From Synechococcus sp. BSA11S (GTDB lineage: Bacteria; Cyanobacteriota; Cyanobacteriia; PCC-6307; Cyanobiaceae), in assembly GCF_014224355.1 (NCBI RefSeq), contig NZ_VNWP01000001.1, positions 1-64,000 on the forward strand: 64,000 nt of DNA. Reading direction: 5' to 3'. The notes beneath the pieces were generated by a model. It had not been told where the DNA came from, did no database searches, and worked only from the letters and a program-made list of their open reading frames with translations. Positions within the stretch are counted from its first letter, which is position 1. The number at the start of each line of letters is the position of its first letter. Below, one piece after another: positions 42,961 to 50,948 of this stretch. The position numbers were made by a program, and so were the translations under genes.

Positions 42961-43907
42961 TGAAACGGCCCCTCTCAGTTTTCGGTGTGCTGCTGGCCGC
43001 GGTGATGGCCCTGCCGGCCACCCCCTCCCACGGGGCTTTGGAGTCAGTCCCCCCGGCCCTCGACACCAGCGAGCAGCTGGCCCAGAGGGGCGGCGGCAGG
43101 CGCTCCGGCGGGAGCCGGAGTCGTGGGGGAAGCCGGAGTCGCGGAGGGAGCCGCGGATCCTCGTCGAGGGGCAGAAGTGGCTTCAGGAATTCAGGCTCCA
43201 GCCTCAACCGCGGCTCGAGAAAACCGCGAAGCGGCTGGAGCAACACGTCGAGGCAGAGGGGTGGGCCTTCGATGAATCGCTCCTACCGGAGCGGGAGTGG
43301 CAACATCAACCGCAATGTGAATCGGAATCGGAATCGAGCGGTCAACCGGAATTTCAACCGGAATGTCAACCGAAATGTGAATCGAAATGTGAATCGGAAT
43401 CGAGCGATCAATCGAAATTTTGATCGCCGTGTGGGCAACCGCCGGGGCTACAACTACAACCGGGCGAACAACAACTGGCGCCGCTACAACAGTGGTTACC
43501 GCTACCGGGGGGGCTGGGCGCGGCCCGGCTGGGGATACGCCCGTCCCTGGAACCACGGCTGGTATGGCGGTTGGTCGCGGCCCAACTGGGGTTGGTGGGG
43601 GGCGAGTGCAGCGGTCTGGGGCGTCACCACGCTGGCAACGGCCGCCATCATCAATTCGTCCGTCGATAACGCCGTGACCACCAAGACGGAGTACATCGTG
43701 GTGCCGAACACCGATTACCAGCTGTACTACGGATCAGTCCAACCCACCAACGACGATTCAGTGACCTTCCTGGTCAAAGCCGGTGATGGCGATTACCAGA
43801 TCACGGCTGACTGCAAGGCCGGCACCCTCAACGGCCAGCAACCCGGCAACGCCTCCGAAGCTGAGCTGCTGAACGCCGTCTGTCAGGTGGCCTTCGGTTC
43901 GGTCTGA
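42960..43907 (+). CDS. Secreted Arg/Gly/Asn-rich repetitive protein
   Basis: The protein has 315 residues. A signal peptide is followed by a Ser/Gly/Arg block (GGSRSRGGSRSRGG) and a tandem Asn-Arg stretch (NRNVNRN units, about residues 115-160). Then comes an aromatic Trp/Gly/Arg region and a C-terminal globular part (TEYIVVPNTDYQLYYGSVQP). It is very basic, so it may bind anionic polymers or nucleic acid outside the membrane. It is linked to the preceding secreted protein. Confidence 0.65.
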   Translation: MKRPLSVFGVLLAAVMALPATPSHGALESVPPALDTSEQLAQRGGGRRSGGSRSRGGSRSRGGSRGSSSRGRSGFRNSGSSLNRGSRKPRSGWSNTSRQRGGPSMNRSYRSGSGNINRNVNRNRNRAVNRNFNRNVNRNVNRNVNRNRAINRNFDRRVGNRRGYNYNRANNNWRRYNSGYRYRGGWARPGWGYARPWNHGWYGGWSRPNWGWWGASAAVWGVTTLATAAIINSSVDNAVTTKTEYIVVPNTDYQLYYGSVQPTNDDSVTFLVKAGDGDYQITADCKAGTLNGQQPGNASEAELLNAVCQVAFGSV

Positions 43908-43980
43908 TCGACAGCGGCCTGCCTTGAAGCGGTGCACGCCTTGGCGTGTGGTTGTTGACCTGCTTGATGGTCAATAATGA

Positions 43981-44865
43981 TCATGCGACTCCGGTGATTT
44001 CGCGCTGTTGCCATTTCAGAAACAGGGTGGAGATGATCACCGTGATCAACACATAAGAGAGGATGCCGGGGATCAGTTCAGGCATCCCTGGTTGATAGGT
44101 CAGGGCCAGTTGAGCCGCCAGGCCCGTGTTGCGCATCCCCGTCACCAGCGCCACCGTTCGACGCTCCAGCGGATCCCGTCCGGCCAGGCCATAGCCGATC
44201 GCCAGGCTGAAAACGCAGAGGCCGGCCATCGCGGCCAGGGCCAGCAGGTTCTGCTGGAGGAAGGGCACCAGCTGACTGCCGCTCAGCACCAGCAGAGCCA
44301 CCAGCATCAGCATCAGCATCAGGGTGGCCAGGGCACCGAGAGCACGGCTGCAACGCTGGGCCAGCTGCGGCTTCCACTGCCCCAGCAGCACGCCGGCGAT
44401 CACGGGCAGCACCTGCACCTGCAGCACCTGCATCGCCACCTGGGCCGGGTTGATCTCCCACCCGTCGATCTCCCACCCGTTAAGGGCGACGCTGGCCTTG
44501 AACACGACCGCCATCAGGGGAATGGTGAGGATGGCCAGCAGCGCCGCCGCGATCTGCAGCCGCGCCGCGAGCTCAGCGGTGCCGCCACTGCCGCGCACCC
44601 GGAACAGAATGAGCGGGGCGCTGGGACACACCAGCATCAGGGCCATGGCTGCCCAGGCAGGCCGTGTCAGCACCCCTTGCAAGGGCAGCAACACCAGCAC
44701 CAGCCCGGCCAGGGGCACCAGCAGGCAGGTGCCGATCACCACACGCCAGAGAAAGCCGGGGCGATCCCTCAGCAGCATGAACGGGTAGTCCTTCAGCCCC
44801 AGGCCAAGGCTGAACATGAGCGTCACGATGGTGGCCGTGACCAGCAGCGCTGCAGACTGGGGCAT
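43981..44865 (-). CDS. Bile acid:Na+ symporter-like (BASS) membrane transporter
   Basis: The protein has 294 residues with about nine to ten membrane helices. LLVTATIVTLMFSLGLGLKD, MVCPSAPLILFRVRGSGG-like text and VTGMRNTGLAAQLALTYQPG fit the BASS fold. It contains a duplicated GWEI motif caused by a 15-base tandem repeat near 44450. Last gene of the sulfatase operon; it may move an organic anion. Confidence 0.8.
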   Translation of the reverse strand: MPQSAALLVTATIVTLMFSLGLGLKDYPFMLLRDRPGFLWRVVIGTCLLVPLAGLVLVLLPLQGVLTRPAWAAMALMLVCPSAPLILFRVRGSGGTAELAARLQIAAALLAILTIPLMAVVFKASVALNGWEIDGWEINPAQVAMQVLQVQVLPVIAGVLLGQWKPQLAQRCSRALGALATLMLMLMLVALLVLSGSQLVPFLQQNLLALAAMAGLCVFSLAIGYGLAGRDPLERRTVALVTGMRNTGLAAQLALTYQPGMPELIPGILSYVLITVIISTLFLKWQQREITGVA

Positions 44866-44870
44866 GGGAG

Positions 44871-45257
44871 CTAGGTGACTGAGGTGCCGGTCACCAGCAG
44901 GGCAAAGGCCGCAATGCCGATGATCGTGAGAGCAATGGCCGTGAAGACGGTGATCGAGCGCTGATCGACATACACGAAGTCATCGCGTCGAATCAGCTTG
45001 AGGGTGCGCAGATGCTGCCGGGTGGCTGAGGCCATGGCCAGAATGCCGATCAGCACGAAGCCAATCGCCACCAGACGCACGCTCATGCTGGCATGGTCGC
45101 TGCCGTCGAAACGGCTGCGGTTGATGGCGGCGATGATTTTGTCGAGACCGAAGCCGAAACTGATCAGCGACAGGCAGGTGCGGATCCAGGCCATCATCGT
45201 GCGCTCGGCGGCGGCCCGATTGCGCTCCTTGGCCAGTTCGTTGTTGAGATTTCCCAT
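44871..45257 (-). CDS. DUF202 membrane protein
   Basis: The protein has 128 residues. LAKERNRAAAERTMMAWIRT is the DUF202 signature and three membrane helices follow. It overlaps the DUF1622 stop by one base. Function unknown. Confidence 0.9.
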   Translation of the reverse strand: MGNLNNELAKERNRAAAERTMMAWIRTCLSLISFGFGLDKIIAAINRSRFDGSDHASMSVRLVAIGFVLIGILAMASATRQHLRTLKLIRRDDFVYVDQRSITVFTAIALTIIGIAAFALLVTGTSVT

Positions 45258-45655
45258 CAGTATGAGGTGGCTGTAGTGCCGGATGTCCGCTCACGCTCGG
45301 CATCTTCCAGCTTCCGTTCGGCTTCCACCTCGCGGCCGAGAAAGACGTTGAGAAAGGTTCGAATCACAGCCACCACCGTCAGCTGAATCAGATTCTCATT
45401 CGAGGGGGTCGTGGTGGTGGCGACGATGTCGGCCGCCAGTTGGAATTCCAGCGCCATCGATAGCCAGCTGCCGAACGTGAGCCGGGTGCTGTTGAAAGGC
45501 CGTCCCTGAGATTGACCGTTGCGACGCAGGCGAAGACTCTGACGAAGGGTGACAAGGAACCCGATGGCCACACAGACAACGGAGACGCCTTCCAGCAGCA
45601 GCCGCAACCCCCCGGCGACCAGCTCGAGCAACTCCGTGAAGAGGACAGCAGGCAC
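45257..45655 (-). CDS. DUF1622 membrane protein
   Basis: The protein has 132 residues from GTG 45655. Two to three helices and LTFGSWLSMALEFQLAADIV with IRTFLNVFLGREVEAE match DUF1622. It sits between the formylglycine-generating enzyme and DUF202, with gaps of 3 bases or less. Confidence 0.9.
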   Translation of the reverse strand: MPAVLFTELLELVAGGLRLLLEGVSVVCVAIGFLVTLRQSLRLRRNGQSQGRPFNSTRLTFGSWLSMALEFQLAADIVATTTTPSNENLIQLTVVAVIRTFLNVFLGREVEAERKLEDAERERTSGTTATSY

Positions 45656-45658
45656 GGT

Positions 45659-46648
45659 TCAGCTCCTCACGATGCAACGGAAGCCCATGTGGCAGGTGGA
45701 GGTGTCGATGCCCTGGGCCATGCGGGCGGCAGGGCGGTAGCGGCGGCAGTAACTGGGGGCACACAGAAAGGAGCCGCCCTTGACCACCTTGCGGGGGATG
45801 GTGCCGTGCTGGGAGCTGGCGTCGATGCTCTCCTGTCGCGAAGCACCGCGCGGGGACTCGATCGTGCAGCAACCTCCCGCCTGCTTGTGGGCCGCCACGG
45901 TGGCGCCATGGCCGGCGTACCAGTCGTCGGTCCACTCCCAGACATTGCCGATCATGTCGAGCAGGCCATAGCCATTGGGCGGGAAGCTGCCCACCGGCGA
46001 GGTGCGCTCCCAGCCATCGAGCAGGCTGTTGTGGTGGGGGAAGTCCCCCTGGAAAGTGTTGGCCTTCGGCCGCCCGCCGGGATGGAGTTCCTCCCCCCAG
46101 GCGAATTCAATTCCCTCCACTCCGCCCCGGGCGGCCCGCTCCCACTCGGCTTCGCTGGGCAAGGCCTTGCCGGCCCAGGCGGCGTAGGCCAGGGCATCCT
46201 CATGGGCCACATGCACCACGGGATGGTGGTCGCGGCTCTTGATCGAGCTGCCCGGGCCTTCCGGGTGGCGCCAGTTGGCCCCCTGCAGGTACTGCCACCA
46301 GCGGTAGGGGTCGCCCTTGCCGATCGGCCCGGGCGGAGGCACGAACACGATCGATGACGGAGCCAGCAGCTCCGGCAGGGCGTCGGGATAGGTCGCCGGA
46401 TCCGCCGGCCGCTCGGCCAGGGTCACGTGACCGGTGGCCTTCACGAACTTGCGGAACTGGGCATTGGTCACCGGCGCGCGGTCGATCCAGAAGCCCTTCA
46501 CCACCACCCGGTGGGCCGGGGCCTCCTCGGGGTAGTGGTGGTCGGAGCCCATCAGAAAGCTGCCGGCCGGGATCCAGACCATGTCCCGCGCCGGCGGGCG
46601 CCCTGGAGGGCGGGCAGTCCGGGCCCTGGACGCTGGAGCAGGCGACAT
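45659..46648 (-). CDS. Formylglycine-generating enzyme (sulfatase maturation)
   Basis: The protein has 329 residues. MVWIPAGSFLMGSDHHYPEE opens the SUMF1 domain; FWIDRAPVTNAQFRKFVKAT and GKALPSEAEWERAARGG follow. VKGGSFLCAPSYCRRYRPAA carries the two active Cys in the C-x4-C arrangement, and TSTCHMGFRCI the final motif. It oxidises the Cys of a sulfatase to formylglycine; its client is the gene just upstream. No signal peptide is evident. Confidence 0.92.
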   Translation of the reverse strand: MSPAPASRARTARPPGRPPARDMVWIPAGSFLMGSDHHYPEEAPAHRVVVKGFWIDRAPVTNAQFRKFVKATGHVTLAERPADPATYPDALPELLAPSSIVFVPPPGPIGKGDPYRWWQYLQGANWRHPEGPGSSIKSRDHHPVVHVAHEDALAYAAWAGKALPSEAEWERAARGGVEGIEFAWGEELHPGGRPKANTFQGDFPHHNSLLDGWERTSPVGSFPPNGYGLLDMIGNVWEWTDDWYAGHGATVAAHKQAGGCCTIESPRGASRQESIDASSQHGTIPRKVVKGGSFLCAPSYCRRYRPAARMAQGIDTSTCHMGFRCIVRS

Positions 46649-46655
46649 CTGATCC

Positions 46656-48158
46656 TCAGGAGCTGCCGAGGGGGGCTGTCATCTTCTCGATTGCATCGCT
46701 CACCGTGAAGCTGGCCGCTTTCTGGCGGGGCGGGAAGGCCTTGAGGGTCTCCAGTGCCTGGGCCACCCGCGCCTGGGCTGGAATCAGCAGGAAGACATGG
46801 TCCAGCATCCAGTCCCAGTAGGTGTTGGAGGTGATGTCGGCCCGCTCGTAGGGATCGGTGAGCAGGTTGAAGATCTTGGGGATACGCAGAACGGTGAAGG
46901 GTTCAGCCCAGATCTGCAGCGTGCCGGTGCAGCGCTGCTCCATGAACACGAACTTCCAGTTGTCGTAGCGCAGAGCAGTGAGATCACCGTCGTCAGAGAA
47001 GTAGAAGTAGTCGATGCGCGGACTTTTGTCGGTCTTCCCGGTCCAGTAGTCGAGCATGTTGTAGCCATCCAGGTGCACCTTGAAGGTCTTGGTGCCCACC
47101 TGATGACCCTCCAGGCACTTCTGCTTGATCTCGGGTTCGCCGGCCGCTGCCAGGATCGTGGGCAGCCAGTCGAGATGGCTGACGATTCCGGTGAGCAGGG
47201 TGCCGGGTTCGATGTGGCCTGGCCAGCGCACCATCGCCGGCACACGGTAGGCACCCTCCCAGTTGGAGTTCTTCTCGTTGCGGAAGGGGGTCATGCCGGC
47301 ATCGGGCCAGCTGTTCATGTGGGGGCCGTTGTCGGTGCTGTACATCACGATCGTGTCGTCAGTGATGCCCAGCTCGTCGACCAGATCGAGCATCTCACCG
47401 ATGCAGTTGTCGTGATAGATCATCACGTCGTGGTATTCCGATTGCCAGCGTCCCGACTGGCCGATGTCCTGGGGACGGGCATGGGTGCGGAAGTGCATGT
47501 GGGTGGTGTTGAACCATACGAAGAAGGGCTCTCCGGACGCCACCGCATCCTTGATGAAGCGCTTGGCCTCCTTCATGAACTCCTCGTCGGCCGTCTCCAT
47601 CCGCTTCTTGGTGAGCGGGCCGGTGTTCTCAATGCGCTGGGTGCCGTCGCCATTGGCCCAGCAGTGCAACACGCCGCGGGGTCCGAAGTTCTCCTTGAAG
47701 TTGGGATAGTCAGCTTCGGGGGGATAGTCGCGCAGCTCGGGCTCTTCCTCGGCATTGAGGTGGTAGAGATTGCCAAAGAACTCATCGAAGCCGTGCATCG
47801 TCGGAAGATGCTCGTCGCGGTCGCCGAAGTGGTTCTTGCCGAACTGGCCGGTGCGATAGCCCAGGGGCTTGAGCAACTCGGCGATGGTCGGATCTTCGGC
47901 CTGGTAACCAGCCTCAGCGCCTGGCAGGCCCACCTTGCTGAGGCCGGTGCGGATCACGCTCTGGCCGGAGATGAAGGCGGCCCGGCCGGCGGTGCAGCTC
48001 TGCTCGGCGTAATAGTGAATGAAGCGGGCGCCTTCCTTGGCGACGCGATCGATGTTGGGGGTCTGGTACCCCATCAGGCCGTCGCTGTAGCAGCTGAGGT
48101 TGCTCTGGCCGATGTCGTCGCCCCAGAGGATCAGGACGTTGGGCTTTCCGTTGGGCAT
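46656..48158 (-). CDS. Arylsulfatase, type I
   Basis: The protein has 500 residues from ATG 48158 (GTG starts further upstream would extend it by up to 36 residues). NVLILWGDDIGQSN gives the metal Asp pair; QSCTAGRAAFISGQ is the CxAxR formylglycine site, Cys at about residue 55. GKNHFGDRDEHLP, TTHMHFRTHARP and YSTDNGPHMNSWPDAG are further active-site segments. It removes sulfate from organic sulfate esters. First gene of a five-gene operon. Confidence 0.95.
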   Translation of the reverse strand: MPNGKPNVLILWGDDIGQSNLSCYSDGLMGYQTPNIDRVAKEGARFIHYYAEQSCTAGRAAFISGQSVIRTGLSKVGLPGAEAGYQAEDPTIAELLKPLGYRTGQFGKNHFGDRDEHLPTMHGFDEFFGNLYHLNAEEEPELRDYPPEADYPNFKENFGPRGVLHCWANGDGTQRIENTGPLTKKRMETADEEFMKEAKRFIKDAVASGEPFFVWFNTTHMHFRTHARPQDIGQSGRWQSEYHDVMIYHDNCIGEMLDLVDELGITDDTIVMYSTDNGPHMNSWPDAGMTPFRNEKNSNWEGAYRVPAMVRWPGHIEPGTLLTGIVSHLDWLPTILAAAGEPEIKQKCLEGHQVGTKTFKVHLDGYNMLDYWTGKTDKSPRIDYFYFSDDGDLTALRYDNWKFVFMEQRCTGTLQIWAEPFTVLRIPKIFNLLTDPYERADITSNTYWDWMLDHVFLLIPAQARVAQALETLKAFPPRQKAASFTVSDAIEKMTAPLGSS

Positions 48159-48285
48159 GGGAGGTGGGGCCTGTGTTGGCTGCGGGCCTGGCGCTGGAGG
48201 GGTTTCCAGCTCCGGCACACGGAGGAACTCACTCACAACATGCCGCCCATGGCAGGCTGGGGCCACTCAGAAAGTGCAAGGGGCG

Positions 48286-49317
48286 ATGGCTCCGCTCCAC
48301 AGGTTCGAGGCTGTTGAGCAACTGGAAACTCAGCTGCAGGAGGCGGGGCTGGATCTGCGTCTGCTCCAGCTCTCCAACGGCCGCCTCAGCGGCAACCTCG
48401 TCGTCCGCAGGCTAGGCCCGCTGCGGTTGCTGCGCCTTCAGGCCAACCGTTGTCTGCACATGGCCGGATCCAAGCCCCTGGATCAACGCCTGGTCTGTCT
48501 GAACCTTCTGCCCTCCGGCGGCGGCGCCTCTCTTCGGGCCCACGGCACCACCATCAGCCCCGATCTGCTGTTCGGTCTCGACCCCCGGACGGAGGTTCAC
48601 CTCTCCACTCCTGAGCAGATGGATCTGGCGGTGGTGATGCTGAATCCCAGCACCCTGACGCGCTGGAGCGGTGGCCAGGGGGACCTTGATCTGGAAGCGG
48701 CGCCCTTCCGCTCCAATTGCCTGCCCGTCGATGTCGACAGCCGCGCGCAGCTCCAGCGCCGGTTGCTCAAGCTGTTGCCCCTCCAGGCAGAGCTGCCCCC
48801 GGTGCCGGCCGTGTCGCCGCCGGCACTGGATGGAGCTGGTGGTGATCTGTTGCCTCTGCTCGTTGATGCGCTGGAGCAAGGCCTCAGGCTGCGGGGCGGG
48901 CCCGACAGCCCGCCGGCACGGATCGAGATGGTCAAGCAGCTGCAGCAGTGGGTCGAGGAGCACCCCCTTGAACCGATCAGCCTGGACCGCCTCAGCCGTC
49001 AGGTGTATGTCGGACGGCGCAGCCTGATCCTTGGGTTCAAGGAGCACCTGGGCATGGGCCCGATGGCCTATTTCAAGCTGCGGCGCCTCCATGCCGTCCG
49101 CCGTGAGCTGATGGAGGCAGCGCCTGGCGCGATCACGATCTCAGGGCTGGCGGCCTCCTGGGGCTTCCTCAATCCGGGGCACTTCGCCCGGGATTACCGC
49201 CGGTTGTTCGGGGAGCTCCCCAGTGCCACGCTCTCCCGCCGGCTCAGCCCCGCCGTCCTGGCCGGGGGGCATCGCACAGCGGTTGACCACCTCCCCGTCG
49301 GATCCTGCCGAAACTGA
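48286..49317 (+). CDS. AraC-family transcriptional regulator
   Basis: The protein has 343 residues from ATG 48286. The C-terminal ~100 residues form the double helix-turn-helix domain: LEPISLDRLSRQVYVGRRSL, FKEHLGMGPMAYFKLRRLHA and ISGLAASWGFLNPGHFARDY. The N-terminal sensor half is unlike known ones. Divergent from the sulfatase operon with a short gap, so it likely controls it. Its last 177 bases overlap the convergent HAD gene. Confidence 0.9.
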   Translation: MAPLHRFEAVEQLETQLQEAGLDLRLLQLSNGRLSGNLVVRRLGPLRLLRLQANRCLHMAGSKPLDQRLVCLNLLPSGGGASLRAHGTTISPDLLFGLDPRTEVHLSTPEQMDLAVVMLNPSTLTRWSGGQGDLDLEAAPFRSNCLPVDVDSRAQLQRRLLKLLPLQAELPPVPAVSPPALDGAGGDLLPLLVDALEQGLRLRGGPDSPPARIEMVKQLQQWVEEHPLEPISLDRLSRQVYVGRRSLILGFKEHLGMGPMAYFKLRRLHAVRRELMEAAPGAITISGLAASWGFLNPGHFARDYRRLFGELPSATLSRRLSPAVLAGGHRTAVDHLPVGSCRN

Positions 49318-50316
49318 AGGGGCCGCGAACACGCTGGCCCAGTCGTCGCGCATGCTCACCACCGTCCAGCCCTTCCGCGGGGCTTCACGCAACGCCCGAT
49401 CCAGATGGCCGAAGGCTGATTGGCGGTCGTAGGCCACCTCCCGCTCCGGGTCGTCGTGGTGAACAATCACCCCCAGGCGTGGCCCCGGCAGGCTGGTGGT
49501 CCACTCCAGCATCTCGAAATCTCCGTCAGAGTTGCCGAAGGCGGCGATCGGCCTCCGACCGATCAGCTGCTCGATCAGGACCGGTTTCTTGGCCCGATCG
49601 GCGACCGTCTGCACCTCGCCCTGGCGCAGGATCACCGGCAAGCCGCCGCGGATGGCGTAGGTGGTGCCGACGCTGGAGCCGATCACCTGCTCCGGGGGGA
49701 TTCCATAGACCTCCTCGGCGAACACCCGCATGAAGGCCTCGCCACCCGCCGAAACGATGTAGGTGCGGAAGCCGTTGGCCCGCAGGTGGTCCAGCAGCTC
49801 CAGCATCGGCTGGTAGGCCAGGGCGGTGTAGGGCCGCTGCAGGGTCGGGTGGCAAGCGCCATTCAGCCACTCGCGCACCAGGTCGCGGAACACGTCGGTG
49901 CTCATGCCCGCATGGGTGAGTCCCACCAGATCCAGCAGACCCTTGATGCCCATGGTGAGCACGGCGTCTCCGTTCCCGGCCGCGGCCGCCGCGGCGATGA
50001 TCGGATTGGAGGCGAGCTCCGGTTGCTGGGCCACCATGGCGCGGGCCCGCTCGATCGCGAAGGCCAGCTGCACGTACATCGGTTGCTCCGACCAGAGCGT
50101 TCCGTCGTTGTCGAAGACGGCGATGCGCTCCTCGGGGGGCACATAGGTCTCTCCTCCTTCCCGGCTGACGCTGGCGATGAAGTCCAGGATCCGGGCTCTG
50201 GTGGCACCGTCGCGCCAGGAGGGGAGGAGCTCGCTGGCCATGGCGGGGGCCAAAGGGGGCACCATCATCAGGGCGAGAAGGCTTCCCGCCGCTGCCGCCA
50301 CGACCCGCCTCAGCAT
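49141..50316 (-). CDS. HAD-family phosphatase, exported
   Basis: The protein has 391 residues. Signal peptide (VVAAAAGSLLALMMVPPLAP). IAVFDNDGTLWSEQP is the DxDGT nucleophile motif; TYIVSAGGEAFMRVF, then AKKPVLIEQLIGRRPIAAFG and NSDGDFEML complete the HAD site. The last ~59 residues are low complexity and antisense to the AraC gene, so the stop may have shifted. It starts 7 bases inside the end of rdgB. Confidence 0.85.
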   Translation of the reverse strand: MLRRVVAAAAGSLLALMMVPPLAPAMASELLPSWRDGATRARILDFIASVSREGGETYVPPEERIAVFDNDGTLWSEQPMYVQLAFAIERARAMVAQQPELASNPIIAAAAAAGNGDAVLTMGIKGLLDLVGLTHAGMSTDVFRDLVREWLNGACHPTLQRPYTALAYQPMLELLDHLRANGFRTYIVSAGGEAFMRVFAEEVYGIPPEQVIGSSVGTTYAIRGGLPVILRQGEVQTVADRAKKPVLIEQLIGRRPIAAFGNSDGDFEMLEWTTSLPGPRLGVIVHHDDPEREVAYDRQSAFGHLDRALREAPRKGWTVVSMRDDWASVFAAPSVSAGSDGEVVNRCAMPPGQDGGAEPAGERGTGELPEQPAVIPGEVPRIEEAPGGRQP

Positions 50317-50948
50317 TCGGCTCTGCTTCCGGGGTCAGCGAACAGCTGCTGCAGCTGCGGCAGCAGGGCCTCCAGGGCCCGGCCGCGATGCCCCAGGCGC
50401 CGCTTCAGTTCAGAGGGCATCTGGGCGAAGCTGAGGCCCGCTTCTGGCACCAGGAACACGGGGTCGTAACCGAAGCCACCGTCACCGCTGGGGGCGTTCA
50501 GGATCTCGCCCGTGCAGACCCCCTCCACCTCCAGCACGGTGTGGCCTGCGGGGTCGGCAACAGCCAGGGCGGCCGTGAACCGGGCCCGCCGGTTGCTTTC
50601 GCCTGTCAGCTCCGCCAGCAAGCGGGCAATTCGCTCGGAGTCGCTGGGGGCGTAGCGGGCGGAGTGGATGCCGGGTGCACCGCCGAGGGCGTCCACGCTG
50701 AGGCCGGAATCGTCGGCCAGGGCCCATTGCCCGGTGATCCTGGCCACGGCTTCGGCCTTGAGGCGAGCGTTGGCGGCGAAGCTGTCGCCGGTTTCGTCCA
50801 CCACCAGCCCCCTTGGCTGCGGCAGGACCTCCAGTTCCAGTCCCGGGCCCGCCGAGGCCAGCGCGGCCTTGAATTCCCGCAGCTTGCCGGCGTTACCGCT
50901 GGCGATCACCAGCACCCTCGCCGTGGGGTGTGGGCCGGCCGCGCTCAT
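50310..50948 (-). CDS. rdgB: XTP/dITP diphosphatase (HAM1)
   Basis: The protein has 212 residues. VLVIASGNAGKLREFKAALA, DDSGLSVDALGGAPGIHSAR and GDGGFGYDPVFLVPEAGLSF are classic. It removes non-canonical purine nucleotides. It overlaps the phosphohexomutase by 4 bases, and together with the HAD gene forms an operon. Confidence 0.95.
   Translation of the reverse strand: MSAAGPHPTARVLVIASGNAGKLREFKAALASAGPGLELEVLPQPRGLVVDETGDSFAANARLKAEAVARITGQWALADDSGLSVDALGGAPGIHSARYAPSDSERIARLLAELTGESNRRARFTAALAVADPAGHTVLEVEGVCTGEILNAPSGDGGFGYDPVFLVPEAGLSFAQMPSELKRRLGHRGRALEALLPQLQQLFADPGSRAEC

Noticed and set aside
43300-43440. Short tandem repeats that might suggest a CRISPR array
   Set aside because: The repeats encode Asn-Arg units in an open frame, have no unique spacers, and no cas genes are near.
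44440-44480. 15-base tandem repeat in the BASS-like gene as a regulatory or mobile element
   Set aside because: It is a simple in-frame duplication (GWEI repeated) without wider context.
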